Assembly: GCA_023666835.1 (NCBI GenBank)
Contig: JAMPBJ010000001.1
Location: 464,115-528,114, forward strand
DNA from: Bacteroides sp.
Lineage (GTDB): Bacteria > Bacteroidota > Bacteroidia > Bacteroidales > Muribaculaceae
DNA: 64,000 bases
Reading direction: 5' to 3'
Each line of letters opens with the position of its first letter. Position 1 is the stretch's first letter. A program made the translations under genes and the position numbers. Under the pieces are notes generated by a model. The model saw nothing but the letters and a program-made list of their open reading frames with translations. It was not told where the DNA came from and did no database searches. Positions 35,259 through 45,177 of the stretch are shown piece after piece.

Positions 35259-36645
35259 AGATTAATTTTTCAATTATGTAGACTGCTATGCCGCAGAGGT
35301 AGCCCAGGAGTGCAAGTCCGGAAAAGCGACGGAGATACCAGCCAAAACTGATTTTCTCAAGTCCCATGGCGATCACACCGGCAGCGGAGCCTATGATAAG
35401 TATGCTGCCTCCCACACCGGCGCAGTACGACAGGAGCTCCCAGAATGTGCCGTCGACAACGAAGTTGGCGGCATATCCAGTGGTAGTTGGGTCGGCTATC
35501 GGATACATACCCATGGAGGCGGCCACCAAAGGCACGTTATCGACGATCGACGAAAGTATACCGAGTATGGAATCGATGATGTATACGTTGTGGACATGGC
35601 TGTCAAACCATGCTGCCATGGCACGAAGTATGCCTGTGGACTGCAGTACGGCAACGGCCATCAATATGCCGAGGAAGAAAAGTATGGATGGCATATCGAC
35701 GCGTGCTATCACCTTGGGCAGGCGTTTTTCACGAGCCTTTTCCATCGACAGGCCGTTATAGAAGATTTCAGTCAGCAACCACAGCACGCCTAGCGCGAAA
35801 AGCATGCCGATAAACGGGGGAAGGTGGGTGACGGATTTGAACACCGGTACAAAAAGCAGGGCGGTGACTCCCATGAAGAAGATGTGCCGACGGTTTTTTG
35901 GCGGCATATGTCCCTCCGATCCCTGCTGGTCCTTAGGCGCAACAACGTTGCCCTTCAGACTGCGGGCCACAATTGCCACCGGTACCACCATGCTGACGAT
36001 GCTTGGCAGAAGTATGTAGCTGATAAGTGTTTGTGTGGTGACGTTGCCTCCGACCCATAGCATAATGGTGGTGACGTCGCCAATCGGCGACCATGCGCCG
36101 CCGCTGTTGGCTGCTATGACGATTGTTGAGGCGTAGATCCAGCGCTCATGTTTGTTGGCGATCAGTTTGCGCAACAGCATGATCATGACTATCGATGTCG
36201 TAAGATTGTCGAGGATGGCCGACATGATAAATGTTGTGCCGGCAATGATCCACAGCAAACTGACTTTTCGCTTTGTTGTGATACGGTCGGTGATGACTCT
36301 GAAGCCTTCATGCACATCGATCAGCTCTACGATGGTCATGGCGCCGATCAGAAACAGTATGGTCTGGCAAATGTCGCCCAGATGTTCGATGATGTCGACA
36401 TTGAGGATATACTGCATGGCTTGCGTGGCAAGCGGTTTCGACTGGAGAGCGGGATTGTCGGCGAGGAAACTTGTGAACTTCTCGCCCGCTCCGGCCGGAA
36501 CGAGCCATTGTGCACCAAGGGCATAAACCACCCACATGGTCATGCCGAGAAGCAAGGCGGTGGATGTTTTGTCAATTTTCAGTGGGTGCTCCAAAGAGAT
36601 CACAAGGTAGCCTATCACAAAAATCAGAATCAGGATGGTAAGCAT
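35254..36645 (-). CDS. nhaD: Na+/H+ antiporter NhaD
   Basis: A 463-residue inner-membrane protein with about 12 TM helices and the NhaD-type blocks FIMSAILDNLTTSIVMIMLL, IVIAANSGGAWSPIGDVTTI and a mirrored IVDNVPLVAASMGMY in the second half. It exchanges sodium (or lithium) for protons in pH and salt homeostasis. It has no clear promoter and follows nfo by 76 bp. Confidence 0.92.
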   Translation of the reverse strand: MLTILILIFVIGYLVISLEHPLKIDKTSTALLLGMTMWVVYALGAQWLVPAGAGEKFTSFLADNPALQSKPLATQAMQYILNVDIIEHLGDICQTILFLIGAMTIVELIDVHEGFRVITDRITTKRKVSLLWIIAGTTFIMSAILDNLTTSIVMIMLLRKLIANKHERWIYASTIVIAANSGGAWSPIGDVTTIMLWVGGNVTTQTLISYILLPSIVSMVVPVAIVARSLKGNVVAPKDQQGSEGHMPPKNRRHIFFMGVTALLFVPVFKSVTHLPPFIGMLFALGVLWLLTEIFYNGLSMEKAREKRLPKVIARVDMPSILFFLGILMAVAVLQSTGILRAMAAWFDSHVHNVYIIDSILGILSSIVDNVPLVAASMGMYPIADPTTTGYAANFVVDGTFWELLSYCAGVGGSILIIGSAAGVIAMGLEKISFGWYLRRFSGLALLGYLCGIAVYIIEKLIF

Positions 36646-36721
36646 GAATGTGTGATGAAGTGTAAGGGTTGTAGTGAAGGTTAACGAACAGTGAAATTAG
36701 GGTTGAATGATATAGATTTGA

Positions 36722-37564
36722 TTATTTTTCAAGCGAATACAGCCACGCGATTTCTTCAGCCCATGCCGATTCGTCGGGTGTTTCAAGGATGAGGGGTATG
36801 GAGTCCATATGCGGATCGGCCATGAGCATGTGGAAGAAATCGCGGCCGAGTTCGCCCTGGCCGATCGGTGCGTGGCGGTCGATATGCGACCCAACGCCGC
36901 GTTTTGAGTCGTTAAGATGCATGGCGCTCAGGCGTTCCCAGCCAATGATGTCGGCAAATTGTTGCCACGCGGCTTCGTAGCCTGCGGGAGTAGCGAGATC
37001 GTAACCGGCGGCGAAGGCATGACAAGTGTCGATGCACACGCCCACGCGGCTCTGATCCTCCACGCCGTCGATGATGCGACGCAACTGCTCGAACGAGTAG
37101 CCGAGGTTGGTGCCCTGGCCGGCAGTGTTTTCTATCACGGCTTTCACTCCTGAAGTCTGTTGTAATGTTATATTGATGGATTCGGCAATTCTGTCCAGAC
37201 AGTCGTTGATGTCGATTTTTCCGAGATGGCTGCCGGGATGGAAGTTGAGAAGGGTCAGTCCGAGTTGTTCACACCGTTGCATCTCATCGAGAAACGCGGC
37301 GCGAGATTTCTTCAGTCCCTCAGGATCGGGCGAGCCGAGGTTGATGAGGTAGCTGTCGTGGGGAAGTATGACTTCGGGCGAATATCCAAGCTTGACGCAA
37401 TTGTCGCGGAATGCTGCAGCCTCCTTGTCGGATATGGGCCGCGAATTCCATCTTGAAGGGTTGCGTGTGAAGAGCGCAAAAGCGCGTGCGCCAATCTCGC
37501 TGGCATTGAGAGGGGCGTTGCTGACGCCTCCTTCAACTGATACGTGTGCTCCGATGTATTTCAT
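36722..37564 (-). CDS. nfo: Deoxyribonuclease IV (AP endonuclease)
   Basis: A 280-residue TIM-barrel enzyme of base excision repair, with three zinc-binding family blocks: [26 protein letters not shown] and [20 protein letters not shown], and the opening [11 protein letters not shown]. It nicks DNA at abasic sites. It is divergent from udk; between them the -7-like TAGTTTTG at 37583-37590 could be its promoter, without a good -33 box. Confidence 0.93.
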   Translation of the reverse strand: MKYIGAHVSVEGGVSNAPLNASEIGARAFALFTRNPSRWNSRPISDKEAAAFRDNCVKLGYSPEVILPHDSYLINLGSPDPEGLKKSRAAFLDEMQRCEQLGLTLLNFHPGSHLGKIDINDCLDRIAESINITLQQTSGVKAVIENTAGQGTNLGYSFEQLRRIIDGVEDQSRVGVCIDTCHAFAAGYDLATPAGYEAAWQQFADIIGWERLSAMHLNDSKRGVGSHIDRHAPIGQGELGRDFFHMLMADPHMDSIPLILETPDESAWAEEIAWLYSLEK

Positions 37565-37634
37565 GATTCTGGATTTTTAGTGCAAAACTACTATAAATAT
37601 TCCAAGAATCGATATATTTGTATTCAAAAAATAT

Positions 37635-37642
37635 TAACTTTG
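37635..37642 (+). promoter_or_regulatory. Possible -7 box of udk-lptB
   Basis: TAACTTTG, 26 nt before the udk ATG. The nearest TTTG is only 14 nt upstream, so the match is partial. Confidence 0.35.
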
Positions 37643-37668
37643 CACATTGAAAGACAAAATAAATCAAT

Positions 37669-38283
37669 ATGCTGATTATAGGTATAGCAGGAGGCACCGG
37701 ATCGGGCAAGACCACCGTTGTCAACAAAATCATCAAAAGTCTGCCGGAGGGTGAAGTAGCGGTGCTTCCCCAGGATTCATACTATAAGGATTCGAGCCAT
37801 ATACCGCCCGAAGATCGACAAAAGATCAATTTCGACGAACCCGCCGCTATCGAATGGACTCTCCTTGTCGAGCAGCTCAAGCAGCTTAAGGAAGGCAATA
37901 CGATAGAGATGCCTACATATTCCTATCTGACATGTACGCGTCAGGAGGAGACCGTAAAGGTCGAGCCTCGCGATGTGGTCATCGTTGAGGGCATATTGGT
38001 GCTTAATGACCCCGTGCTGCGTCAGATGATGGACGTAAGAGTGTTTGTCGACGCTGATGCCGACGATCGACTGATACGTGTCATTGCCCGCGACTGTGTG
38101 GAGCGTGGACGTACGCCCATGGATGTGATCAACCGCTATCAGAACGTGCTCAAGCCGATGCACTCAATGTATATCGAGCCGTCAAAGCGATATGCCGACC
38201 TGATCGTTCCTCAGGGCGGCAACAACAAAGTGGCCATCAACCTGCTGACTGATTATATAGAAGGACGTCTGCGCAAGAAGTAA
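37669..38283 (+). CDS. udk: Uridine kinase
   Basis: A 204-residue pyrimidine-salvage kinase that phosphorylates uridine and cytidine. It has Walker A GIAGGTGSGKTT, the substrate block LPQDSYYKD and the lid region VFVDADADDRLIRVIARD with RD. It is followed after 18 bp by lptB in the same direction, probably one transcript. Confidence 0.94.
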   Translation: MLIIGIAGGTGSGKTTVVNKIIKSLPEGEVAVLPQDSYYKDSSHIPPEDRQKINFDEPAAIEWTLLVEQLKQLKEGNTIEMPTYSYLTCTRQEETVKVEPRDVVIVEGILVLNDPVLRQMMDVRVFVDADADDRLIRVIARDCVERGRTPMDVINRYQNVLKPMHSMYIEPSKRYADLIVPQGGNNKVAINLLTDYIEGRLRKK

Positions 38284-38301
38284 AATGTACAATTGACCAT
38301 C

Positions 38302-39156
38302 ATGAGTGAAGATATCGAGTCTATGATAGAGATTGAAGGCACGCCGACACCGCAGGAGATGTTTCTCGATGTGGAGGCTGAAGCGGCTTCCGGCGAGGAG
38401 ATTAAGGAAAAGAAAATGGTGCTTCGGACCGACAATCTTGTAAAAAAGTATGGTCAGCGAACCGTGGTCAACCATGTTTCAATCAATGTGACTCAAGGCG
38501 AAATTGTGGGACTTCTCGGACCGAATGGTGCCGGTAAGACCACCACGTTCTACATGACCGTGGGATTGATTACGCCCAATGAAGGTCAGATATTTCTCGA
38601 CAACAAGAATATAACGAAATACCCTGTGTACAAACGTGCACGTCTGGGCATCGGATATCTTGCCCAGGAAGCATCGGTATTCAGAAAAATGACCGTTGAG
38701 GACAACATCCGGTCCGTGCTACAGATGACCGGCACTTCTAAGGAATACCAGAAAGAAAAACTCGAGACGCTGCTCGAAGAGTTCAACCTGGTGGACCGAC
38801 GCAAGAACTATGGCGACCGATTGTCGGGTGGCGAACGCCGCCGCACCGAAATAGCCCGCTGTCTGGCCATCAACCCAAAATTCATAATGCTCGACGAACC
38901 GTTTGCCGGCGTCGACCCCATCGCCGTGGAAGATATCCAGAGCGTGGTCTACAAACTTAAGGAAAAAAACATAGGCATTCTCATCACCGACCATAACGCC
39001 AACGAGACGCTCAATATCACCGACCGAGCCTATCTGCTGTTCGACGGCAAGATCCTGTTTCAAGGCACATCGGAAGAGTTGGCTGAGAATCCGATCGTGA
39101 GAGAAAAATATCTTGGACGCGGGTTCATGTTCAACCGCAAGAAATTCAGAACCTGA
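38302..39156 (+). CDS. lptB: LPS export ABC transporter ATPase LptB, with an acidic N-terminal extension
   Basis: A 284-residue ATPase that drives lipopolysaccharide transport with LptFGC. Walker A is GPNGAGKTT, signature LSGGERRRTEIARCL, Walker B FIMLDEPFAGVDP. The family core starts near residue 39 (MVLRTDNLVKKYG); the 38 residues before it are rich in Glu and Asp with no basic cluster. An internal start at the Met of MVLRTDN is possible. I chose the ATG at 38302 over a TTG at 38293. Confidence 0.93.
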   Translation: MSEDIESMIEIEGTPTPQEMFLDVEAEAASGEEIKEKKMVLRTDNLVKKYGQRTVVNHVSINVTQGEIVGLLGPNGAGKTTTFYMTVGLITPNEGQIFLDNKNITKYPVYKRARLGIGYLAQEASVFRKMTVEDNIRSVLQMTGTSKEYQKEKLETLLEEFNLVDRRKNYGDRLSGGERRRTEIARCLAINPKFIMLDEPFAGVDPIAVEDIQSVVYKLKEKNIGILITDHNANETLNITDRAYLLFDGKILFQGTSEELAENPIVREKYLGRGFMFNRKKFRT

Positions 39157-39186
39157 ATCAATTATTACATTATATAATATAATATC

Positions 39187-41034
39187 ATGACAGAAAAAAA
39201 GAAAGAGTTATTGTTCGACCAATTCCCTCCGGTATCGACACAGGAGTGGAGAGCAAAAGTGGAGGCCGACCTCAAAGGTGCTCCATTTGAAAAGAAATTG
39301 GTTTGGAGAACAAATGAAGGCTTCAACGTTCAGCCCATGTACAGAGCTGAAGATATAGCCGATCTGAAGACTACCGATTCGCTCCCCGGCGAATATCCCT
39401 ACGTGAGAGGTACCAAGACCGACAATGATTGGTTGTCGCGTCAGGAAATAATTGCCGACAATGCCAAAGAAGCCAATGCCAAAGCTCTCGATGTGCTCAA
39501 CAAAGGCATCAATTCACTCGGCTTCAAGGTGAAGGAAGCAACAGAAGAAGAACTTGCTACGCTGCTCAAGGGTATCACCATAAGTGCTGTTGAACTCAAC
39601 TTTGCATGCTGCCCCCGCAAGGCTTTGGATTTCGCCAAGGTGCTTGTGGCCTACCTCAAAAAAGAGGGCGTGGAAAAGGACTTCAAAGGCTCGATTGATT
39701 TCAATCCTTTCAAGAAAGCTCTGAAACATGGGGTTGAATTCCCCGGCGATATTGCCAAGATGGGTGTTGAAATGCTCGATATCGTGGCCGACGTGCCCAG
39801 TCTTCGTGTGCTCGCTGTCGACTCCGATATGCTGTCGAACGCCGGCGCATATATTTTCGAAGAACTTGGCTATGCAATGGCATGGGGCGCAGAGTGGATG
39901 ACTCTCCTGACCGATGCCGGTGTGGATGCTTCGGTTGTGGCTCGTCGCATCAAGTTCAACATGGGCATTTCGAGCAACTACTTCATGGAGCTCGCAAAAT
40001 TCCGTGCAGCCCGCATGCTCTGGGCTCAGATTGCCAAACAGTACGGTGCAGACGCCGATGCTTGCAAACAGGCTGTTCACGCCACCACTTCGCGTTTCAA
40101 TCAGACCATCTACGACGCACACGTTAATCTGCTTCGCAGCCAGACCGAAACAATGTCGGCCGCTCTTGCCGGAGTCGATTCGATCACCGTCGTTCCCTTC
40201 GACACTCCCTACCAGACTCCCGACAACTTCTCCGAACGCATTGCTCGCAACCAGCAGTTCCTGCTCAAGGAGGAAAGTCACCTCGACAAAGTGGTTGATC
40301 CCGCCGGTGGCAGCTATTATGTGGAGACTCTGACCGTATCGATCGCAAATGAAGCCTGGAAGCTCTTCATCAAGGTTGAGGATGCTGGAGGATTCCTTGC
40401 CGAAGTCAACAATGGCAATGTGCAGCAGGCTGTCAGAGAGGCTTCTGAAAAGCGTCACACCGACGTTGCACGTCGCAAGGAAATACTTCTCGGTACCAAC
40501 CAGTTCCCCAATATCAACGAAAAGGCAGCCGACAAGATCAAGACTGCTGAAAGTTGTGGTTGTGGTTGTGGCACCGCTACAGAAGAGGGTAAAGGATTGC
40601 CCACAACCCGTGCAGCGAGCGATTTCGAGGCTCTACGTCTGGCTACCGAGGCTGCTGCCAAGCGTCCGAAAGTGTTCATGCTGACCATTGGCAACCTTGC
40701 CATGCGTCTGGCTCGTGCACAGTTCTCTACCAACTTCTTCGGGTGCGCAGGCTATGAGATTATCGACAATCTCGGATTTGACACCGTGGAGCAAGGCGTC
40801 GACGCCGCATTGGAAAAAGGTGCTGATGTTGTAGTTCTCTGCTCGAGCGATGATGAATATGCCACTCTCGCTCCCGAGGCATTTAAGTATCTCGACGGAC
40901 GTGCTGAATTCGTCGTTGCCGGAGCTCCCGCTTGCACCGATGAGCTGAAGGCTGTCGGCATCAACGATTTCGTTCATGTGCGCTGCAACGTGCTTGAGAC
41001 ACTCCGCGACTTCAACAATCGCCTGCTTAAATAA
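39187..41034 (+). CDS. mutA: Methylmalonyl-CoA mutase small (beta) subunit
   Basis: A 615-residue partner of MutB. The TIM-barrel half is recognisable (DPAGGSYYVETLT), and the C-terminal B12-like domain lacks the cobalamin-binding DxHxxG, as expected for this non-catalytic subunit. The linker near residues 455-462 contains a CGCGCG stretch (Cys457, 459, 461) that I do not know from other MutA proteins. It precedes mutB by 38 bp. The pair interconverts succinyl-CoA and methylmalonyl-CoA on the route to propionate. Confidence 0.93.
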   Translation: MTEKKKELLFDQFPPVSTQEWRAKVEADLKGAPFEKKLVWRTNEGFNVQPMYRAEDIADLKTTDSLPGEYPYVRGTKTDNDWLSRQEIIADNAKEANAKALDVLNKGINSLGFKVKEATEEELATLLKGITISAVELNFACCPRKALDFAKVLVAYLKKEGVEKDFKGSIDFNPFKKALKHGVEFPGDIAKMGVEMLDIVADVPSLRVLAVDSDMLSNAGAYIFEELGYAMAWGAEWMTLLTDAGVDASVVARRIKFNMGISSNYFMELAKFRAARMLWAQIAKQYGADADACKQAVHATTSRFNQTIYDAHVNLLRSQTETMSAALAGVDSITVVPFDTPYQTPDNFSERIARNQQFLLKEESHLDKVVDPAGGSYYVETLTVSIANEAWKLFIKVEDAGGFLAEVNNGNVQQAVREASEKRHTDVARRKEILLGTNQFPNINEKAADKIKTAESCGCGCGTATEEGKGLPTTRAASDFEALRLATEAAAKRPKVFMLTIGNLAMRLARAQFSTNFFGCAGYEIIDNLGFDTVEQGVDAALEKGADVVVLCSSDDEYATLAPEAFKYLDGRAEFVVAGAPACTDELKAVGINDFVHVRCNVLETLRDFNNRLLK

Positions 41035-41072
41035 AACGACCATTTCACCCCAAATCAATTTAAATAAACACT

Positions 41073-43205
41073 ATGAGACCGGATTTTAAAACAATCGATA
41101 TAGCTAAAGACGCTTTCGGCGCTCAGCATGCACCGGTGGCTACGGGTGAAGAATGGCTCACACCCGAACTTATCCCTGTTAAAAACATCTATACGAAGGA
41201 TGATCTTGAGGGACTCGAACACCTTAATTATGTGTCGGGTCTTCCCCCGTTCCTACGTGGCCCGTACAGCGCCATGTATCCTCTTCGTCCTTGGACCATA
41301 CGTCAGTATGCCGGCTTCTCGACGGCAGCTGAATCAAACGCTTTCTATCGTCGCAACCTTGCTTCGGGTCAGAAAGGCCTCTCTGTGGCTTTTGACCTCG
41401 CAACACACCGCGGCTATGATGCCGACCACGAACGCGTTGTTGGCGACGTAGGCAAAGCAGGTGTGTCGATCTGCTCGCTCGACGATATGAAAGTGCTGTT
41501 CGACGGCATACCTTTGAACAAAATGTCCGTATCCATGACCATGAACGGTGCGGTGCTCCCCATCCTGGCATTCTACATCAATGCCGGATTGGAACAGGGC
41601 GCCAAACTTGAAGAAATGGCCGGTACGATCCAGAACGATATCCTCAAGGAATTCATGGTGCGCAACACCTATATATATCCGCCGGAATTCTCGATGCGTA
41701 TCATCGCCGATATCTTTGAATACACTTCGCAAAACATGCCGAAGTTCAATAGTATCTCAATCTCCGGCTACCACATGCAGGAAGCCGGCGCAACTTGCGA
41801 CATTGAGCTTGCCTACACTTTGGCCGACGGTTTGGAATACCTTCGTGCAGGTGTCAATGCCGGAATGGACATCGACGCGTTCGCACCGCGTCTGTCGTTC
41901 TTTTGGGCAATCGGCATGAACTTCTTCATGGAAATTGCCAAGATGCGTGCTGCCCGTATGCTTTGGGCCAAGATCGTGAAGCAATTTAACCCGAAGAACC
42001 CCAAATCGCTTGCATTGCGCACCCATTCGCAGACTTCCGGCTGGTCGCTGACCGAGCAGGATCCGTTCAACAACGTAGGCCGTACATGTATCGAAGCTAT
42101 GGGCGCCGCTCTGGGTCACACTCAGTCGCTCCACACCAATGCTCTCGATGAGGCCATCGCACTCCCGACTGACTTCTCCGCACGTATTGCCCGCAACACC
42201 CAGATATACATCCAGGAAGAAACCATGATCACCAAGCAGGTGGATCCCTGGGCAGGTTCATACTACATCGAAGCGCTCACTAACGAGATTGCTCACCGCG
42301 CATGGGAGCACATCCAGGAAATCGAGAAACTCGGCGGCATGGCAAAAGCCATCGAGACCGGACTTCCCAAGCTTCGCATCGAAGAGGCTTCGGCCCGCAC
42401 TCAGGCCCGCATCGACTCAGGTCGTCAGACCATCGTCGGCATCAACAAGTATCGTCTCGATCATGAAGATCCTATCGATATTCTCGAAATTGACAATACT
42501 GAGGTGCGCAAAGAGCAGATCGAAAGATTGAACGAAGTGAAGGCTCATCGCGATGAAGCCAAAGTGAAAGAAGCCCTTGAGGCCATCACCGAGTGTGTAA
42601 GAACCAAGAAAGGCAACCTCCTTGATCTGGCCGTCAAAGCAGCCGGCCTCAGAGCCACACTTGGTGAGATTTCCGACGCATGCGAAGCTGTGGTCGGCCG
42701 TTATAAAGCAGTAATCAGAACTATTTCAGGCGTGTATTCAAGCGAAACCAAAAACGATCCGGATTTTGAAAAAGCACAGAAAATGTGCGAAGAGTTTGCC
42801 AAACGTGAAGGCCGTCAGCCCCGCATCATGATTGCGAAGATGGGTCAGGACGGTCACGACCGAGGTGCAAAAGTTGTGGCAACAGGCTATGCCGACTGCG
42901 GGTTCGACGTCGACATGGGACCGTTGTTCCAGACACCGGCCGAAGCCGCCCGTCAGGCAGTTGAAAACGACGTGCACATTCTCGGCGTCAGCTCTCTTGC
43001 TGCAGGTCATAAGACCTTGATTCCCCAAGTGATTGCTGAACTCAAGAAACTCGGTCGTGAGGATATTATGGTCACTGCCGGTGGTGTGATCCCCGCCCAG
43101 GACTACGACTTCCTCTACAAAGCCGGCGTGTCGGCAATCTTTGGTCCCGGCACCCGCATACCCGTTTCAGCAATCAAGATGCTCGAAATCCTAATGGCTG
43201 AATAA
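41073..43205 (+). CDS. mutB: Methylmalonyl-CoA mutase large (alpha) subunit
   Basis: A 710-residue catalytic subunit. The substrate barrel carries [14 protein letters not shown], and the C-terminal domain binds adenosylcobalamin through GQDGHDRG (His595 as lower cobalt ligand) and GGVIPAQD. No meaB chaperone or methylmalonyl-CoA epimerase gene is adjacent in this window. The operon ends at two tandem terminators. Confidence 0.96.
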   Translation: MRPDFKTIDIAKDAFGAQHAPVATGEEWLTPELIPVKNIYTKDDLEGLEHLNYVSGLPPFLRGPYSAMYPLRPWTIRQYAGFSTAAESNAFYRRNLASGQKGLSVAFDLATHRGYDADHERVVGDVGKAGVSICSLDDMKVLFDGIPLNKMSVSMTMNGAVLPILAFYINAGLEQGAKLEEMAGTIQNDILKEFMVRNTYIYPPEFSMRIIADIFEYTSQNMPKFNSISISGYHMQEAGATCDIELAYTLADGLEYLRAGVNAGMDIDAFAPRLSFFWAIGMNFFMEIAKMRAARMLWAKIVKQFNPKNPKSLALRTHSQTSGWSLTEQDPFNNVGRTCIEAMGAALGHTQSLHTNALDEAIALPTDFSARIARNTQIYIQEETMITKQVDPWAGSYYIEALTNEIAHRAWEHIQEIEKLGGMAKAIETGLPKLRIEEASARTQARIDSGRQTIVGINKYRLDHEDPIDILEIDNTEVRKEQIERLNEVKAHRDEAKVKEALEAITECVRTKKGNLLDLAVKAAGLRATLGEISDACEAVVGRYKAVIRTISGVYSSETKNDPDFEKAQKMCEEFAKREGRQPRIMIAKMGQDGHDRGAKVVATGYADCGFDVDMGPLFQTPAEAARQAVENDVHILGVSSLAAGHKTLIPQVIAELKKLGREDIMVTAGGVIPAQDYDFLYKAGVSAIFGPGTRIPVSAIKMLEILMAE

Positions 43206-43255
43206 CGAAATGCGGCGAGCACCCCAAGCGCCCGCTCCATTACTCATAATGCCTT

Positions 43256-43294
43256 CAGAGGCTGTGTCAATTCACCGACACAGCCTCTGTTTTT
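43256..43294 (+). terminator. Terminator 1 of mutAB
   Basis: CAGAGGCTGTGTC (43256-43268) pairs with 43277-43289, followed by TTTTT. Confidence 0.85.
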
Positions 43295-43310
43295 GACTAT
43301 TTTCAGAAAA

Positions 43311-43359
43311 GTGCGTCCCAAAAGTCCATCATCGCGACTTTTGGGACGCATTGTTTTTT
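43311..43359. terminator. Terminator 2, shared by mutAB and the convergent OmpA gene
   Basis: A 15-bp stem, 43311-43325 with 43337-43351, followed by TGTTTTTT on the plus strand. On the minus strand CTTTTC follows, so it can also act on the OmpA-lipoprotein gene. Confidence 0.8.
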
Positions 43360-43374
43360 GTGGATTCTACTTTG

Positions 43375-44076
43375 TTATTTCAGAGTGCCGGCTTCTGCCT
43401 GCTGGATCATCTGCTTGTTGGCTGTGATGTAGATCTCAACGCGGCGGTTCTGTGCACGGCCTTCAGCTGTGCTGTTCGAGGCTACGTAGTCGGCCATCGG
43501 AATGCCTTCGGCTGTGATTCGGTTGGCTGCCACTCCGCTGTTGACAAGGAAGTTTCTGACAGCATCGGCTCGTCCTGTCGATACGCGTTCGTTGACCTGC
43601 ATTGTGCCCGTATCATCGGTGTAACCAAAGATCTGAACGTTGGTCTCGGGGTTATTGATCAGGTTGGTAGCAAATCCCTGAAGAGATTGGCGCTCGGCAG
43701 TGTTGAGTGTAGTTCCGTTGGTGGGGAAGAGGATGCCATTGCTGAAAGTCACTTTTATGGCTTCAAGACCATTCTGATCCTGTACGGTTTCAACTGTGGC
43801 TTTGTCGGCAAGTTGTTCCTGCAATTCCTTCTTCTGCTGATCCATCTTGCGTCCGATCAATGTGCCGGCTCCTGCGCCTACGGCCGCGCCAATTGCAGCA
43901 CCGATGCCGGCGCCTTTACCACCGCCGATTATTCCGCCAAGAGCAGCGCCGAGGGCCGTGCCACCGCCACCACCGATGAGGGCACCTTTACCCATATTGG
44001 TCATGCTGTTGCATCCGGCCGTGCCAAGTAAGCAAAGTGAAAGAGCTCCGATTGTAAAGATTTTTGATTTTTTCAT
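43375..44076 (-). CDS. OmpA-family lipoprotein with glycine zipper
   Basis: A 233-residue outer-membrane lipoprotein. The ATG at 44076 gives a standard lipoprotein signal (lipobox TAGC). Then comes a glycine-rich segment (about residues 35-85, GGGGGTALGAALGGIIGG) that can insert in membranes, and a C-terminal OmpA domain (about 115-230) with the peptidoglycan-binding pattern YTDDTGTMQVNERVSTGRA. It tethers the outer membrane to the wall, like YiaD/Pal-type proteins. It has a strong promoter. Confidence 0.9.
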   Translation of the reverse strand: MKKSKIFTIGALSLCLLGTAGCNSMTNMGKGALIGGGGGTALGAALGGIIGGGKGAGIGAAIGAAVGAGAGTLIGRKMDQQKKELQEQLADKATVETVQDQNGLEAIKVTFSNGILFPTNGTTLNTAERQSLQGFATNLINNPETNVQIFGYTDDTGTMQVNERVSTGRADAVRNFLVNSGVAANRITAEGIPMADYVASNSTAEGRAQNRRVEIYITANKQMIQQAEAGTLK

Positions 44077-44117
44077 TTTGGTTATGTATTTATGCGGTTG
44101 ATAAAATAAATTCATCT

Positions 44118-44133
44118 TATCGAAATATCGATA
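44118..44133. promoter_or_regulatory. Palindrome in the OmpA-lipoprotein leader
   Basis: TATCG, 6 nt, CGATA, placed just after the predicted RNA start. It could be an operator or a weak stem; function unknown. Confidence 0.25.
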
Positions 44134-44143
44134 TAATATCTTT

Positions 44144-44176
44144 CAAAGATACAATACTTTATAAATTATTTACAAA
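44144..44176 (-). promoter_or_regulatory. Promoter of the OmpA-lipoprotein gene
   Basis: On the minus strand TTTG, 21 nt, TATCTTTG: exact consensus. The leader is about 60-65 nt. Confidence 0.75.
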
Positions 44177-44194
44177 TGAGAGGGTCATTTGTTT

Positions 44195-44225
44195 TTTGTA
44201 ATATGCAAAATTAACATTAAATTTG
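44195..44225 (+). promoter_or_regulatory. Promoter of the EamA transporter gene
   Basis: TTTG (44195-44198), 19 nt, TAAATTTG (44218-44225). The start codon chosen is 23 nt after the -7 box. The upstream part of the open frame (from 44189) lies over the promoter and is not translated. Confidence 0.75.
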
Positions 44226-44248
44226 TGATAATAAAAATATGCAATTTT

Positions 44249-45175
44249 ATGGATATTAAAGGAATCTCACATGGTAGAATACATCAAAGAGGTTCATCAC
44301 TGATCTATCACGTTGGTGCTTTGGTGGCTGTGACAGCTTGGGGCATTGCTTTCATCAACAGCAAGGTGCTTCTGCAATCCGGATTGTCGGCTGTTGAGAT
44401 TTATGTCTATAGATTTATAATTGCATATTTATGCGTTTTTGTTGTATGTCCACGCCCTCTATGGTCAAATAACTGGTCCGATGAACTGAAATTTTTTCTT
44501 TGTGGTGTGTGTGGCAACTCAGTCTATTTCATAGCAGAGAACACGGCGTTGAACTATACGTTGGTTACCAATGTGTCGTTGATCGTCACCACTTCACCGA
44601 TTCTTACAGCATTGCTGCTCGGCACGATGTATCGCAGCGAGCGACCATCAAAGGGATTTATGACTGGCTCTTTGATAGCATTTTTCGGCGTGGCATGTGT
44701 GATATTCAACAGTAGTTTTGTGCTGAAGGTCAATCCTCTTGGTGACATGCTGGCGCTTCTGGCGGCTGTCTGCTGGGCCATATATTCGGTGCTTTTGCGT
44801 CCGCTCAATGCCGTGTATGGAGTGTGGTTCATCACGCGCAAAACTTTTTTCTACGGCATTTTGACATCATTGCCTTTTCTCGCCGTAGAGCCTCATTTGT
44901 GTGGATTGGAAACACTGTTGAGTGTGAAGGTCCTTGGCAACCTTTGTTTTTTGGCAATGGTTTGTTCCGTGTTGGCCTATGTTCTTTGGGCAAATGCAAT
45001 TAAGAGAATCGGCGTGATGAAGTCGGGCAACTATCTGTACGTAAGTCCCATCGTGACATTGATAGCCTCGGCTGTGTATCTTGGGGAAAAGGTATCGGTG
45101 ATTGGTTATCTCGGCTGCTTTTTGATCCTTGTCGGAGTCATTCTCAGCGAGAAACTCAATTCGAAGATGCGATAA
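44249..45175 (+). CDS. EamA/DMT-family transporter
   Basis: A 308-residue inner-membrane protein with about 10 TM helices in two EamA halves (about residues 20-145 and 165-305), typical of metabolite and amino-acid exporters of the RhaT/YdcZ type. The opening GALVAVTAWGIAFINSKVLL is characteristic. The substrate cannot be inferred. Convergent with the next gene, 2 bp apart. Confidence 0.9.
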   Translation: MDIKGISHGRIHQRGSSLIYHVGALVAVTAWGIAFINSKVLLQSGLSAVEIYVYRFIIAYLCVFVVCPRPLWSNNWSDELKFFLCGVCGNSVYFIAENTALNYTLVTNVSLIVTTSPILTALLLGTMYRSERPSKGFMTGSLIAFFGVACVIFNSSFVLKVNPLGDMLALLAAVCWAIYSVLLRPLNAVYGVWFITRKTFFYGILTSLPFLAVEPHLCGLETLLSVKVLGNLCFLAMVCSVLAYVLWANAIKRIGVMKSGNYLYVSPIVTLIASAVYLGEKVSVIGYLGCFLILVGVILSEKLNSKMR

Positions 45176-45177
45176 AG

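Noticed and set aside
39514..40458. 314-residue minus-strand frame within mutA
   Set aside because: It lies wholly inside mutA, which has strong motifs, and has no promoter or recognisable domain.
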